Notes under the pieces: model-generated
Database searches by the model: none
What the model saw: only the letters and a program-made list of their open reading frames with translations
Told to the model about the DNA's origin: nothing
Assembly: GCA_963823675.1 (NCBI GenBank)
Contig: CAWGMT010000013.1
Span: forward strand, 620,001-684,000
Reading direction: 5' to 3'
Source: CAWGMT01 sp963823675
GTDB taxonomy: Bacteria; Planctomycetota; Planctomycetia; Isosphaerales; Isosphaeraceae
Length of the DNA: 64,000 bases
Translations under genes and position numbers: made by a program
In this document: positions 18,012 through 28,827 of the stretch, in pieces
Layout of the letters: each line of letters begins with the position of its first letter
Position numbering within the stretch: the first letter of the stretch is position 1

Positions 18012-20323
18012 TCCTATGCTTTTTCGCTGCGTGGCTGGCGGGATTACTCCGGGTCAAGACCAAGGAAGGGGTGCTCGTGATCGAGAACATTCCAGCGAGC
18101 GCCGCCGTGGAGGTCGATGGCAATCGGGTGACTGTCACTCCAACTGAAGGCGAGCCGGTGAGGATTGAAGTGCCAGCCGGCACACACCATGTCGTTGTCA
18201 AGCGAGGTAAAGACGAACTCCTGGGTGAAACTGTGACCCTCGAATCGGGCAAGGAGCTCAAGCTAACCGTGAAGCGGGAACCGCCGGCACGATTGGCGAT
18301 GGGTAATGCCGACGGAATCGAGCCGAACCAAACGCCTTCTGCAGGAGCGGGGATGAACGGAATGGCGGGAATGATGGGCAGTATGTCGGACATGATGAAA
18401 CGAATGCGAGGTGGACAGCCGACGGACGAGTCCGCGGCAGGTTCAGAGAAGGGCGGCATGGCAGGTACGAGAGGCGCGGCGAATCGCCAGGACGGAGCCT
18501 CAACAGGCATGATGGGAGGCGACAGCGAAATGGCCAGAATGATGGGCCAAATGAGCGGCCGAGGCTCGATGACGGGCATGATGGGAGGCGGCACGAGTCT
18601 CACGCCGGACGAGAAGCGTGACGACGTCTCTCCGCGAACGAAGGCGGTCCTCGCCAAGCTAGATCGACGGCTCGCGATGAACTTCCCGAAAAGGACGCCA
18701 CTGCGCGAGGTCTTGGTGTACGTCCGAGAGGCTACCAAAAAACGGAACGAGCCGGGCATGCCGATCTACGTGGATCTGGCCCAAGTCGCCCACGCGGAAA
18801 AAGCACTAAACTCGAGGGTGACCTTCGACGAACCGAACGGTCCACTGAAGGGCTCGCTGGACTTAATCCTAAAACAGGTCGGCCTTGCATATTGCGTCAA
18901 AGACGGCCTTCTGGTGATCAGCACGCCGAGTGGCGTGGAAGCAGAGAAAGAGGTCCCCGCGGCCGCGCCCTCCGACGATGCTCCGCGAAGCCAGGCAATC
19001 GCGGCGAAGCTCGCTGAGCCACTCGCGATCAAGTTCTGCGACGGGACACCCCTCCAGGACGCGCTAAGGGTAATCAAAGGCACGTCAATCGGGCCGAAAG
19101 TCCCGTCGATGCAGATCTACGTCAATCCCGCCGTTTACAGCGACAAGGCCGAGCTGATGATGGGCTCGTCGCACACGGCCAAGCCTGCCGGAAGCGCTGA
19201 GAAGACGAAACCGCTGCTGGTGACGATGGACGTCGAGAATGTCCCGTTAAGAACGACCCTGAGGCTGCTGCTCGCCCAAGCCGGACTGGAGTTCTCGCTC
19301 AAGAAAGGCATCCTGATTATCAATCGAAAGATGGAAACGGGAGGCTCGATGATGGGCATGATGGGGATGATGGGAGGCGGTAGGATGGGGGGAACGATGC
19401 CCGGAGGCTCGATGATGGGCGTGATGGCGGGGATGGGTGGCATGATGGGCCAGAATCCCGACGACCTCGAGCCGAGGACCAAGGCGGCCGCGGCCAGGCT
19501 CGATCAACCGATCCCCATGAACTTCCCCAGGAGCAGACCGCTGAGAGACGTCCTCAGGTATGTCAGGGAGTCCATCAATGTGCCGAATGAGCCTGCGATA
19601 CCGATCTACTTCGACCCGGTTGGCATCGGTGACACCGAGAAGGCCCAGAACGCGATAGTGTCGATCGACCTCAATGACATTCCCTTGAATGACACGCTGG
19701 AGCTACTGTTTGAGCAGGCGGGACTCGCCCATTGCGTACGAGACGGCTTGATCTTCGTCAGCACCCCCGCAAGGATTTCGGCGGAACGAGCCGTACCGCT
19801 CGCCGCGACCGCCGATGACGAGCCGGAAAGCCAGGCGATCGTGACTGAGCTAAGCAAGCCACGTGCACTGAGATTCGCTCACAAGCCGCTCAAGGATGTT
19901 GTTGAGCAAATCAAAGGCCTGACGCGCGGGAAAAGCGACACGGCCATCCCGATCTGTTTCGACCCACCAGACTCGCAGGACGTTCAGAAAGCCAAGGCCA
20001 CGCTGGTGACGGTAGACCTCGACAACGTCCCATTGAGGACGACACTCAGGTTGTTACTCGCACAGGCCGGAATGGAGTCCTCGATCCGGAAAGGCTTCCT
20101 CATTATTACCAAGAGCAAGGAAAGCGTCGGGATGATGGGCCAAATGATGCGAGGAATGATGGCCGGGAGCGAATCGGACAGGACGAAGGGTTCGCCATCG
20201 GCGGGTGGCATGATGGGCGGCGGCGAAACCACATCAAAGGCAGACAACGCCGCCAAGGGCGCCTGGAAATCGAGGCGATCCATGTCGAAAACTGGCAAAC
20301 CGGCATCGGCGGGCCGAGAGTGA
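17897..20323 (+). CDS. C-terminal part of kinase 1: membrane helix, PEGA-like domain, four STN-like domains with Met-rich linkers
   Basis: Residue numbers count from the frame start; the part before about residue 27 is out-of-frame with the kinase and probably not real. A membrane helix spans 30-51 and a PEGA-like beta domain 55-127. Four related domains of about 100 residues follow at roughly 245-345, 363-476, 526-623 and 643-738. Each has the pattern 'PL(R)xxLxxx', an IY(V/F)(D/N) strand, 'V(T/S)xDxxxxPLxxxLxxxLxQxGL' and 'GLLxIST'. This resembles the STN secretin/TonB short domain. Met/Gly-rich linkers (MMGMMGMMGGGRMGG type) lie at 153-231, 484-518 and 745-775. Domains 1-2 and 3-4 look like a duplicated pair. 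Confidence 0.75.
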   Translation: MGELGRVEREGSTCGGRTGCGARNRTRLLWPSVAAGCLILCFFAAWLAGLLRVKTKEGVLVIENIPASAAVEVDGNRVTVTPTEGEPVRIEVPAGTHHVVVKRGKDELLGETVTLESGKELKLTVKREPPARLAMGNADGIEPNQTPSAGAGMNGMAGMMGSMSDMMKRMRGGQPTDESAAGSEKGGMAGTRGAANRQDGASTGMMGGDSEMARMMGQMSGRGSMTGMMGGGTSLTPDEKRDDVSPRTKAVLAKLDRRLAMNFPKRTPLREVLVYVREATKKRNEPGMPIYVDLAQVAHAEKALNSRVTFDEPNGPLKGSLDLILKQVGLAYCVKDGLLVISTPSGVEAEKEVPAAAPSDDAPRSQAIAAKLAEPLAIKFCDGTPLQDALRVIKGTSIGPKVPSMQIYVNPAVYSDKAELMMGSSHTAKPAGSAEKTKPLLVTMDVENVPLRTTLRLLLAQAGLEFSLKKGILIINRKMETGGSMMGMMGMMGGGRMGGTMPGGSMMGVMAGMGGMMGQNPDDLEPRTKAAAARLDQPIPMNFPRSRPLRDVLRYVRESINVPNEPAIPIYFDPVGIGDTEKAQNAIVSIDLNDIPLNDTLELLFEQAGLAHCVRDGLIFVSTPARISAERAVPLAATADDEPESQAIVTELSKPRALRFAHKPLKDVVEQIKGLTRGKSDTAIPICFDPPDSQDVQKAKATLVTVDLDNVPLRTTLRLLLAQAGMESSIRKGFLIITKSKESVGMMGQMMRGMMAGSESDRTKGSPSAGGMMGGGETTSKADNAAKGAWKSRRSMSKTGKPASAGRE

Positions 20324-20574
20324 ATCGCGGGCACGAAAACCGCTGGCTCACTTTGCTCAGGGGGAGACTCCCTGAATGCGATGCCTGGAGAACGGACTGG
20401 GGCCGGCTGCAAGGCATCCCGAAAACACGGCAGGCGTTCCAGCGCTTCGGCGTCGACGGCGAGCCCGCCGGGCGCGGGGTCCAGGAGCTGGGCATGGCCG
20501 AGAATTCGGTCATCCTGGCCAAAGCCCGTGTTCTCAAGCGGTTGCGTGAGGAAGCCGGCGATCTTTTAGTGTAG
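20320..20574 (+). pseudogene. Internally deleted copy of the ECF sigma factor
   Basis: The 84-codon frame joins DWGRLQGI (start region of the 15935 sigma factor) directly to the region 4 part (RQAFQRFGVDGEPAG and ENSVILAKARVLKRL). About 110 residues, including all of region 2, are missing. The C-terminal part is almost identical to the intact sigma factor. It occupies the same position relative to kinase 2 as the intact factor does to kinase 1, so a whole module was duplicated and this sigma gene then lost its core. Confidence 0.85.
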
Positions 20575-20645
20575 ATTGACTTTTTCGCGACATATTCGGC
20601 GTAGAAGCGCCCTTTCCCCTCTGATGTCAGTCAAACGCCCGTCAC
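20575..20645 (+). promoter_or_regulatory. Conserved promoter-like block upstream of kinase 2
   Basis: The block reads TTGACTTTTTCGCGACAT, then GAAGCGCCCTTTCCCC and GTCAGTC. It aligns with the blocks at 16521 and 23938. The -35-like GGAAC is changed to AGAAG here. Confidence 0.45.
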
Positions 20646-20670
20646 TCGACCTCTAGCCGGAGACCGCCCC

Positions 20671-21939
<1,269 letters not shown>

Positions 21940-22360
21940 CTGAGGCTCCGTGCGAGAGCCTGGTCGCGGTTCGCGGGGCCGAACAATCGACGAACGCGAA
22001 ATTAGAACTCGGATCATCGCGCCGGCCGCCGTGGAAGACGTGGCCTGTCGCGCTGGGAGGCTCGCTGTTCGCACTGATCGCGTTCGGTGTGATCGTCATC
22101 ACCGTCAAAGACAAGTACGGTCGCGAGACCAAGATAACCGTGCCCGATGACTCCACGGTCGTGGTTGAAGGCCCCCCTAAAAACATCCAGATCAAGGCTC
22201 AATTAAAGGGCCAACAACCGCCGGCAGGCTCCGACGTTCGGGCCCCCGTCACGACCGCCGCCGGCACAGAATCGGTAGCCACGCCGCGATTACCTCGATC
22301 CGAAAAAGTTGCGCGCCTGCCTTCAAGCCTGTCTTCAACGGCAAGGACAAGACCGGCTGG

Positions 22361-22951
22361 ATGGAAAGTCCGATGAATCGAGGAGAGTGGACGGTGGTTG
22401 GTGGTTTACTCCAAGGCCGGGGCTCGGGCGAACGGGGGATCGCAGCCACCCTCGTGACGGAAAGGAAAGACTTCGCTAACTTCCACCTCAAAGCGAAGTT
22501 CCGCTTTCCGGAGGACGGCGGCGCAGTGATCGAGGTCCGCTATAATTACGACGCTGAAAACACGGCGAGAAGCAGTTACCCCGTTTCCCTCGGTGTGTGG
22601 CCGTCCAACCGAGATTGGGCCAACGCCCCCGGTAAAATCAGAAAACTGGTTGGTCACCCCTACGGCTCGGGCTGGGCGTTCCAGGAAAAGTCCGCCTCGA
22701 TTTCCGTCGCCCCAAATCAGTGGCATACTCTCGAGATCGAGGCAATGGGGAACGAAATCGCCAATTGGATCGATGGGAAGAAACTCGCAGTGTTCGTTGA
22801 TGACGACGCGGTGATCGCTTCCGGGGCGATTGCCCTGCTCTGCCAGTACAATTCTACGGTGCAGTTCCAGGAGATCTTGATCCAGGAGTTAGCCAACGAT
22901 CACAAGGCAGACGAGCAACCGCAGGAATCCTCGGGCAACTCCGCAAAGTAG
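22361..22951 (+). CDS. C-terminal DUF1080 (3-keto-disaccharide hydrolase/LamG-like) domain of kinase 2
   Basis: Reading back a few codons before the ATG gives AFKPVFNGKDKTGW, the typical start of a DUF1080 domain. It continues with WTVVGGLLQGRGSGERGIAA, FHLKAKFRFPEDGGAVIEVR and WHTLEIEAMGNEIANWIDGK. This concanavalin-like fold occurs in sugar-active proteins and as the periplasmic sensor part of planctomycete kinases. With 20671-21939 and 21837-22376 it forms one kinase-helix-DUF1080 protein of about 760 residues, interrupted by two frameshifts (near 21762 and 22300). Confidence 0.8.
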   Translation: MESPMNRGEWTVVGGLLQGRGSGERGIAATLVTERKDFANFHLKAKFRFPEDGGAVIEVRYNYDAENTARSSYPVSLGVWPSNRDWANAPGKIRKLVGHPYGSGWAFQEKSASISVAPNQWHTLEIEAMGNEIANWIDGKKLAVFVDDDAVIASGAIALLCQYNSTVQFQEILIQELANDHKADEQPQESSGNSAK

Positions 22952-23134
22952 CCGCCGTTGAAGCGGAATACTGTCTCGAAAGTGACAGAACCCATCGAGG
23001 CGGTGTTTGCGTGCATTCCTACGTCGCGATTCCGGCTCGTGATACAATCGCCCTGTCGTGGTTCGCCTCCGGCCGGAGGTCCTTTATGGCTGCTGTCATT
23101 GGGGGCGCGGTGCGGGAGGGTAAGATGGCTTTAA

Positions 23135-23345
23135 TGGATTATCCAGATTTCGCAGTCGATCGGAGACGTTGTCCGTCTCGGCAGGAACCCTGACTGCGAA
23201 ATCGCCATCGACCCCCTCGCCTTCCCCATGGTCTCCGGCCTGCATGCCCGGATCGAGCCGGCGGGGTCGGGTTTCGTCCTCGTTCATCTGAGCCAGAGCA
23301 ACAAAACGCTCGTCAACGACACGGCCGTCGAGGGTTCAGTCCCCG
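23135..23345 (+). pseudogene. FHA domain remnant of an ABC efflux protein
   Basis: The frame after a TAA at 23132 encodes VVRLGRNPDCEIAIDP, MVSGLHARIEPAGSGFVLV and NKTLVNDTAVEGSVP, a complete FHA phosphothreonine-binding core (GR, SGLHA, N). It has no start codon nearby. It is followed immediately, in another frame, by the end of an ABC-2 permease. FHA-ABC ATPase-permease fusions are known in planctomycetes, so the ATPase and most of the permease were deleted. Confidence 0.65.
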
Positions 23346-23369
23346 TGCGAGCCCTTCGTTATCGTCCGG

Positions 23370-23768
23370 ATGTGGTGCCAGCCAGCGGGATGGGCACTCC
23401 AGCAGTGGGCCGTACTCGCCGCGCTCGCCGTGGCCGGCACTTCGATCGGTCTTTTCATCTCGGCGCTGGCCCGATCGGAAGAAGTCGCCATCGCCCTCTT
23501 GCCGATCATCGTCATCCCGCAGTTGATCCTGGCTGGCGTGGTTGCACCCTTGAGCGGCCGGGTTGAGCTGATCGCGAAGGGGCTCGTCACGGTCCACTGG
23601 GCTCAGCGAGCGCTCGAAGGCCTGGCTGCGGAAGCCGATTCGATATTCGCAGACTACAAGGGAGATTTCTGGGGCCCGTGGCTGCTCGTGCTAGCGCATG
23701 CGGCGGCAGGGGCCATCGCGGCTGTCGTGGTTCTGTGGCGAACCAAAGGGAAAACGCACTCGAGATGA
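23370..23768 (+). pseudogene. C-terminal fragment of an ABC-2 type permease
   Basis: The frame contains WAVLAALAVAGTSIGLFISA, IALLPIIVIPQLILAGVVAP and a last helix LLVLAHAAAGAIAAVVVLWR. This is the typical end of an ABC-2 membrane domain (ALARSEEVA, ILAGVVAPLSG). Only about three of six helices remain. It is the tail of the FHA-ABC gene whose head is at 23135. Confidence 0.65.
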
Positions 23769-24088
23769 TTCAGGATCGGACATTCGTCCGGTGCACGGCG
23801 GAACGGTTGCGCACGTCAGCGGCATGCGATCACGCCCGCACGCGCACGCGATGCAACGGTGAGCCAGTCAATGTGATTCTTGCCAGAACTGGACCGCACA
23901 AGTAGTTGGGGGAGGAACCCGACGACCGATTTGTGTAAATTGACTTTTTCGCGACATGTTTGCCTCGGAACGGGCCTTTCCTATTCAGGATCGGTCGATT
24001 CCCGGCAGACCTTGGGTGGCTCGTAGCCGATCCATTGGTGGACGACAAACCCGGAACGCACCTTCTCGAATTTCCCAAGGAGTCGAAG
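23769..24088. promoter_or_regulatory. Upstream region with the third conserved promoter-like block (23938-24000)
   Basis: The 320-bp region has no gene. At 23938-24000 it repeats the kinase upstream block: TTGACTTTTTCGCGACAT, then GGAACGGGCCTTTCC and ATCGGTCG. The block ends about 90 nt before the coiled-coil protein start. A good Shine-Dalgarno AAGGAG lies at 24077-24082. Confidence 0.5.
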
Positions 24089-25012
24089 ATGACCGTTCGC
24101 CGAACGCTTCCGCCGCCGCAACTGGCAGTCGCCGCTCTCGCCATGGCTTGTCTGTTCGGGGGGCAAGTCGCGCGCGGTCAATCCAACGAGCCCGTTGCGG
24201 CCGCCGATCCGATCAAGGCTGACCTTGACCGGTCCAAGGACGCCTTTCAAGCAAAAATCGACACCATCAAGAAGGACGTCGCGGCCGCCCTCGACGCGAA
24301 GATCGCAGCCGGACGGAAGAAGAAGGGAAACACGGAGATTGTGGAGCAATTGACCGCAGAGAAAAGCGCGTTCGAGGAAAACGTCAACAAAATTCCGCCT
24401 TCGCTCGGCAAGACCAGAGCCATGATCGCCAAGCGGATCAAAAACGCGCGTAACGACCTTGCCAATGCCTACAAGCGGGCTATTCGCGCTGCCACCGGTG
24501 TCGGGAATGACGCGCAGGCCAATGGCCTCAAATCGGAACTCGAAAAGCTAATCGCAACTGCCGCCCCGCTCGTCGCTTACGAACGTGCGCCCGAGCAACC
24601 TCCCGCCGACGCTGCAGCGACTGCCCCCGCACTCAAGCTCGACCCCAAGATTCTGGTTGATTCACGCTGGAACTTCATTATCCGGCGGTTTGGTGTGTTG
24701 AATCAGCCGGGGGCATTCAAGATCGCCAATGGGGTCATCTATCACCTGGACGCCCGCAATCCGGTGGGGGAGGCTTCAATCGATGCGATGGGCCAGATCC
24801 ATCTCAGCTTCGTTGGTCATCGCAAGATCACCGTCGGCGAGGCGGTCGTGAGGAAGGTCGCCAATGGTAAGTTCCAAGGCGTTCTGAACCTCGCGGGAGA
24901 CGAATGGGGATTTGAGATGAACCGGCGCGTAGCTGCCTCTCGAGACGAATCCTTTCGGACACCCTTGCACGGAGGGCGTCGAAATGATTCAATTCGGACC
25001 AGCGTTGTGTGA
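24089..25012 (+). CDS. Exported coiled-coil protein of unknown function
   Basis: The ATG at 24089 has AAGGAG six nt upstream. The protein is 307 aa. It has a signal peptide (1-32, with ALAMACLFGGQVARGQS near cleavage), a long Lys/Ala-rich coiled coil (about 45-160), and a C-terminal beta domain (about 190-290) with HLDARNPVGEASI and VANGKFQGVLNLAGDEWGFE. The domain order recalls periplasmic sensor or structural proteins found next to planctomycete kinases. The shared upstream block suggests co-regulation with kinases 1 and 2. No function is known. Confidence 0.6.
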   Translation: MTVRRTLPPPQLAVAALAMACLFGGQVARGQSNEPVAAADPIKADLDRSKDAFQAKIDTIKKDVAAALDAKIAAGRKKKGNTEIVEQLTAEKSAFEENVNKIPPSLGKTRAMIAKRIKNARNDLANAYKRAIRAATGVGNDAQANGLKSELEKLIATAAPLVAYERAPEQPPADAAATAPALKLDPKILVDSRWNFIIRRFGVLNQPGAFKIANGVIYHLDARNPVGEASIDAMGQIHLSFVGHRKITVGEAVVRKVANGKFQGVLNLAGDEWGFEMNRRVAASRDESFRTPLHGGRRNDSIRTSVV

Positions 25013-25082
25013 TTGTGTTTCCTCCAGCGCAAGGCGCTCGAGGAGGGAATGGGTTCTGGCACCCCGGTGAGGAATCATCATC

Positions 25083-25553
25083 ATGTCCGTGACGAATCAA
25101 ACGCGTCGGCGAGTGTCTGTAGTCGGCCTTTTCGTTCTGGTGCTCACGTTCGCATCCAGTGTTTGCTGGACCGGCGTCGCCGCCCGCGCCTTTGACGACG
25201 ACAAGGCACAGACCGAAGCCCTCAAAGCCCTGGAGGGCACCTGGGTCACAAAGGAAAATGAAGGAATCGACGCCAAGTTCACTTTTACGGGCGCGAGTAT
25301 GAAGGCAAGCGTCAACGGCATGGAATACACTTGCAAGGTCAAGCTGGACCCTGCGGCAAAGCCCAATGCGACGGCCGAATTCCTGATCGATGAGGGGCCC
25401 GAAGACGCCAAGGGCAAGACTTCCAAGGCGATCTACAAGCTCGATGGCGACAAGCTGACGATGTGTGTCTCACATCCCGGCAAAGATTGCCCCAAAGACT
25501 TTGAACAGGTGCCTGATGAATCCGTCCTGTTCGAGCTCAAGAAACAAAAGTGA
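25083..25553 (+). CDS. TIGR03067-family exported protein
   Basis: The protein is 156 aa with a signal peptide (about 1-37, cleavage near ARAFDDDK). The body has the TIGR03067 pattern: LKALEGTWVTKENEGIDAKF, then AIYKLDGDKLTMCVS and a short C-terminus with VPDESVLFELKKQ. The family is greatly expanded in planctomycetes and is lipocalin-like; its ligand is unknown. It lies 70 bp after the coiled-coil gene on the same strand. Confidence 0.85.
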   Translation: MSVTNQTRRRVSVVGLFVLVLTFASSVCWTGVAARAFDDDKAQTEALKALEGTWVTKENEGIDAKFTFTGASMKASVNGMEYTCKVKLDPAAKPNATAEFLIDEGPEDAKGKTSKAIYKLDGDKLTMCVSHPGKDCPKDFEQVPDESVLFELKKQK

Positions 25554-25863
25554 CAAAGACCAACCCCGCGCCTCTTGAACCTCCCCGGCATTCCCCGACA
25601 AAGGGGCGTACCGCGAGAGGTCGAGAGGTCCGGGGTTGGGAGCGTAACAACCGGACTGACGACCGTCACTTGGTTCTCCGGACGTATCCTGCCGAATCCG
25701 GGATCGAGCGCACGGAGATACGATCGCAGCCGCTGCTGTGCGGCAAGGTCCAAAATCACGCGGCACCGACCGACCGACGCCGGGCAACAAAGGCCCGGCC
25801 TGCTGTTACTGAGACTATAACGCATAATCCACGGTTGCGGGCCAAAAAACTTAAGTTGCGCCA
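25554..25863. other. Intergenic region upstream of zwf
   Basis: No gene is seen in these 310 bp. A TATAAC hexamer near 25817 could be a -10 element for zwf, but I find no clear -35 or Shine-Dalgarno sequence. Confidence 0.4.
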
Positions 25864-27417
25864 ATGTCCCACGCGACAAGCCAGATCGAGATCAACCCAT
25901 TGCGCCAGGCGCTGCCGCGGACCAGGGTGCCCGATCCCTGCGCGGTGGTGCTCTTCGGCGCGACCGGAGACCTCGCCCACCGCAAGCTGGTTCCGGCCCT
26001 GTTCCAGCTCGCGCGCGAAGGCAACCTGCCGTCCGAATGCGCGATCGTCGGCTTCGCCCGCCGCGACTGGACCGACAGCGACTTCCGCGCCGAGTACGAA
26101 AAGTCGATGATCAAGCCGGGGGCAAGCGAGATCCGGCAGGTTTGGTCCGAGTTCGCGAGCCGGTTGGTCTTTGCGCCCGGCACCTTCGACGATCTCGACG
26201 CGTATCTCAAGTTGAAGCAAAAACTCGAGCAGTTGGACGGTTCCCACGGCACCCAGGGCAACCGGGTTTATTACCTGGCGGTCGCTCCCGAGTTTTTTGC
26301 GACCATCATCGCCAAGCTGGGCGAAGCCGGGCTCATTTATCCGCGGCAGCAAGAGGCCCCGTGGAGCCGGGTGGTCGTTGAAAAACCGTTCGGCCGTGAC
26401 CTCGGCAGCGCCCGTGCGCTCAACCACGACGTCGCCGCGGTACTGGCTGAGAGCCAGGTTTACCGCATCGACCATTACCTGGGCAAGGAGACCGTTCAGA
26501 ACATCCTGGCCCTTCGGTTCGGCAACAGCATCTTCGAGCCGGTCTGGAACCGCAGGCACGTCGGCTCGGTGCAAGTCACCGTGGCCGAGGAGGTCGGCAT
26601 GGCCGGCGGCCGGGGCGCCTATTATGACACGGCGGGCGCCCTGCGCGACATGGTTCAGAACCACATGATGCAGTTGCTCAGCCTGGTGGCGATGGAGCCG
26701 CCGGTCGACCTTTCCGCCGACGCCGTGCGAAACGAGAAGGTCAAGGTATTGCAGGCCCTCCCGCGCTGGCGCCCCGAAGAGGTTCTGCGCAACGTGATTC
26801 GCGCTCAGTACACCGCCGGGTCAACGCAGGGAGCCGACGTTCCCGGGTACCTCCAGGAGAAAGGCGTTGCGCCGGATTCCCGGACCGATACCTACGTCGC
26901 GATCCGCCTGGAACTCAACAACTGGCGCTGGGCGGGAGTCCCGTTCTTCCTCCGGACCGGCAAACGGCTCCCCAAACGCGCGACCGAGATCGCCATCGGG
27001 TTCCGCCGGCCCCCCACCGAGCTCTTCGAGCCCGAGCTCGACGGCCAGACAGGTGCCAATCAGCTCGTGCTGCGCATCCAGCCCAACGAAGGGGCCAGCC
27101 TCTCGTTCGAGGCCAAGATTCCCGGGTCGCGGCACCGGCTTCAGGAAGTGCGCATGGACTTTCGCTACGGCACCGCCTTCGCGCTTCCCCCGCCCGAGGC
27201 TTACGAGCGCTTGCTCCTGGATGTGATGCTCGGCGACCCGACGCTTTACACCCGCACCAACGAGGTCGACAGCGCCTGGCGGTTTATCACGTCGATTCTC
27301 GACACCTGGCAGCGGCCCGATGCGCCGCCGCCGGTCACATATCAGGCAGGCACTTGGGGCCCCGAAGCCGCCGATCAACTCATTGCCTGCGACGGCGCGC
27401 ACTGGCGGAGACTGTGA
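25864..27417 (+). CDS. zwf: Glucose-6-phosphate 1-dehydrogenase
   Basis: The protein is 517 aa, the usual length. It oxidises glucose-6-phosphate to 6-phosphogluconolactone with NADP+ at the head of the oxidative pentose phosphate pathway, in the cytoplasm. The coenzyme motif GATGDLA lies at 32-38, EKPFG at 173-177, and the substrate site RIDHYLGKE at 201-209 contains the catalytic His. The C-terminal half is intact (FRRPPTELF, LDVMLGDPTLYTR). It is followed after 94 bp by opcA, its assembly factor, and the two are probably co-transcribed. Confidence 0.97.
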   Translation: MSHATSQIEINPLRQALPRTRVPDPCAVVLFGATGDLAHRKLVPALFQLAREGNLPSECAIVGFARRDWTDSDFRAEYEKSMIKPGASEIRQVWSEFASRLVFAPGTFDDLDAYLKLKQKLEQLDGSHGTQGNRVYYLAVAPEFFATIIAKLGEAGLIYPRQQEAPWSRVVVEKPFGRDLGSARALNHDVAAVLAESQVYRIDHYLGKETVQNILALRFGNSIFEPVWNRRHVGSVQVTVAEEVGMAGGRGAYYDTAGALRDMVQNHMMQLLSLVAMEPPVDLSADAVRNEKVKVLQALPRWRPEEVLRNVIRAQYTAGSTQGADVPGYLQEKGVAPDSRTDTYVAIRLELNNWRWAGVPFFLRTGKRLPKRATEIAIGFRRPPTELFEPELDGQTGANQLVLRIQPNEGASLSFEAKIPGSRHRLQEVRMDFRYGTAFALPPPEAYERLLLDVMLGDPTLYTRTNEVDSAWRFITSILDTWQRPDAPPPVTYQAGTWGPEAADQLIACDGAHWRRL

Positions 27418-27511
27418 ATGTCAGCCGTGATTGGTCAGACTGCGGGAATCGATCCCAAAAAGCGGCCGCGTTTGGTCTGGGGAATCGGCGTCCGAGATTG
27501 GAGCTACATCC

Positions 27512-28678
27512 ATGCCTGACACAACGACTGAGTCTTTTCTCGATGGGCATGGGATACCCGTAGCTTTGCCCGAAATCGAGGCCGAGCTGGCCAAGCTCTG
27601 GGGACCTGCGGCCGAACAGGTCGGCGGCCCGGAGATAGACAGCCCCAACGTCACGCGCATCGTGCTCGCCAATCTCGTCGTCGAGGGCCTGGAGGTCAAC
27701 TGCCACTTGCTGGGACCGGCCCTCGAATTCGTGATCGCGCGGTTTCCTTGCCGGGCGATCGTGGTGCGCGGCACCGATGACGCCGAGCGCCGGGTCTCGG
27801 CCGAGGTCTCGGCACTCTGCCATCTGCCGGCGCCGGGACTTCCCCAGGTTTGCTCCGAGCGGATCGTATTGCGGGCCGGGCCAGGCGCGATCGAGCTGAT
27901 TCCCGGCGCGGTCCGGCCCTTACTCGAGGCCGACTTGCCGCTCGTCCTCTGGTGGACGGGCGATCCACGGCGGCACGAGGCACTTTTCCGCGACATTGCC
28001 GACGAGTGTTCGCGGGTGGTCCTGGACTTACCCGACCCCGGCGCCTCAGTCGGCGCGCTCCGCCTGGGACTCGACCCGACCATCTGCCCGAGCAGCCGAG
28101 ACACCGCGTGGTTCGGTCTGACGCGATGGCGCGAGCTGATTGCCCAGTTCTTCGACCCAACGTGCCATCACGAAAGCCTGAACCGGATCAACTCGGTGCG
28201 GCTCGAGGTGCTTTCCCCCGATCCGAGCAGTCCGCCGCGACTGGCGATCTGGCTGGCGTCCTGGCTGGCCGGTCAGCTCGGCTGGCAGCAACACGGCCAA
28301 CCTCTGAAGACAGGCTCCGCTTCGGAGAGCATCGCCCAGGCAACGTTCCGTGGTCCCGAGGGCTCGATCGCCGTCGAGATCGCGACCCGTCCGATACCCC
28401 AGGGCCTTCCCGTTGCACCTCGGATGGTGGACGTGACGATCACCGCGCAGGGCCGCCAGGGGCTCGAAACATTCCGCCTGCGACGATCGGATCCTGGCTC
28501 CCCCGCGGTCCGTGTCGAGGCTGACGTGGCGAATGCCTGCCACCTGCCCCGGATTGTGAGCGTCCCCGAGTTGGGGCCGGCCGGGCGCGTCGCCGCCGCT
28601 CTCGAGTCGTCGCGCATCGACCCGCCGTTTCAGAACGCGCTGCCGATCGCGTTGTGGCTGATGGAACACTGCGTTTGA
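27512..28678 (+). CDS. opcA: Glucose-6-phosphate dehydrogenase assembly protein OpcA
   Basis: The ATG at 27512 is preceded by GGAG; the frame reads further upstream but without family similarity. The protein is 388 aa. The OpcA pattern is visible in SPNVTRIVLANLVVEGLE, CRAIVVRGTDDAERRVSAEV and DLPLVLWWTGDPRRHEALF. In cyanobacteria and actinobacteria OpcA activates and assembles G6PDH, and its position after zwf supports the call. No cofactor-binding motif is seen, as expected for an allosteric partner. Confidence 0.88.
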   Translation: MPDTTTESFLDGHGIPVALPEIEAELAKLWGPAAEQVGGPEIDSPNVTRIVLANLVVEGLEVNCHLLGPALEFVIARFPCRAIVVRGTDDAERRVSAEVSALCHLPAPGLPQVCSERIVLRAGPGAIELIPGAVRPLLEADLPLVLWWTGDPRRHEALFRDIADECSRVVLDLPDPGASVGALRLGLDPTICPSSRDTAWFGLTRWRELIAQFFDPTCHHESLNRINSVRLEVLSPDPSSPPRLAIWLASWLAGQLGWQQHGQPLKTGSASESIAQATFRGPEGSIAVEIATRPIPQGLPVAPRMVDVTITAQGRQGLETFRLRRSDPGSPAVRVEADVANACHLPRIVSVPELGPAGRVAAALESSRIDPPFQNALPIALWLMEHCV

Positions 28679-28827
28679 GGGCGGTACTCGCTGCGGCTCG
28701 TCACTGCGGAGGGGGCATTTTAGCGAGCATCGCAGCAATTCGAGGACGGAAACCGGGCGGCGACTCTGTTTTCGTCCCCCATGCCCCGAGCGTTCCCGCC
28801 CGGCGTCGCCGGCGAACGACTTGGGAT

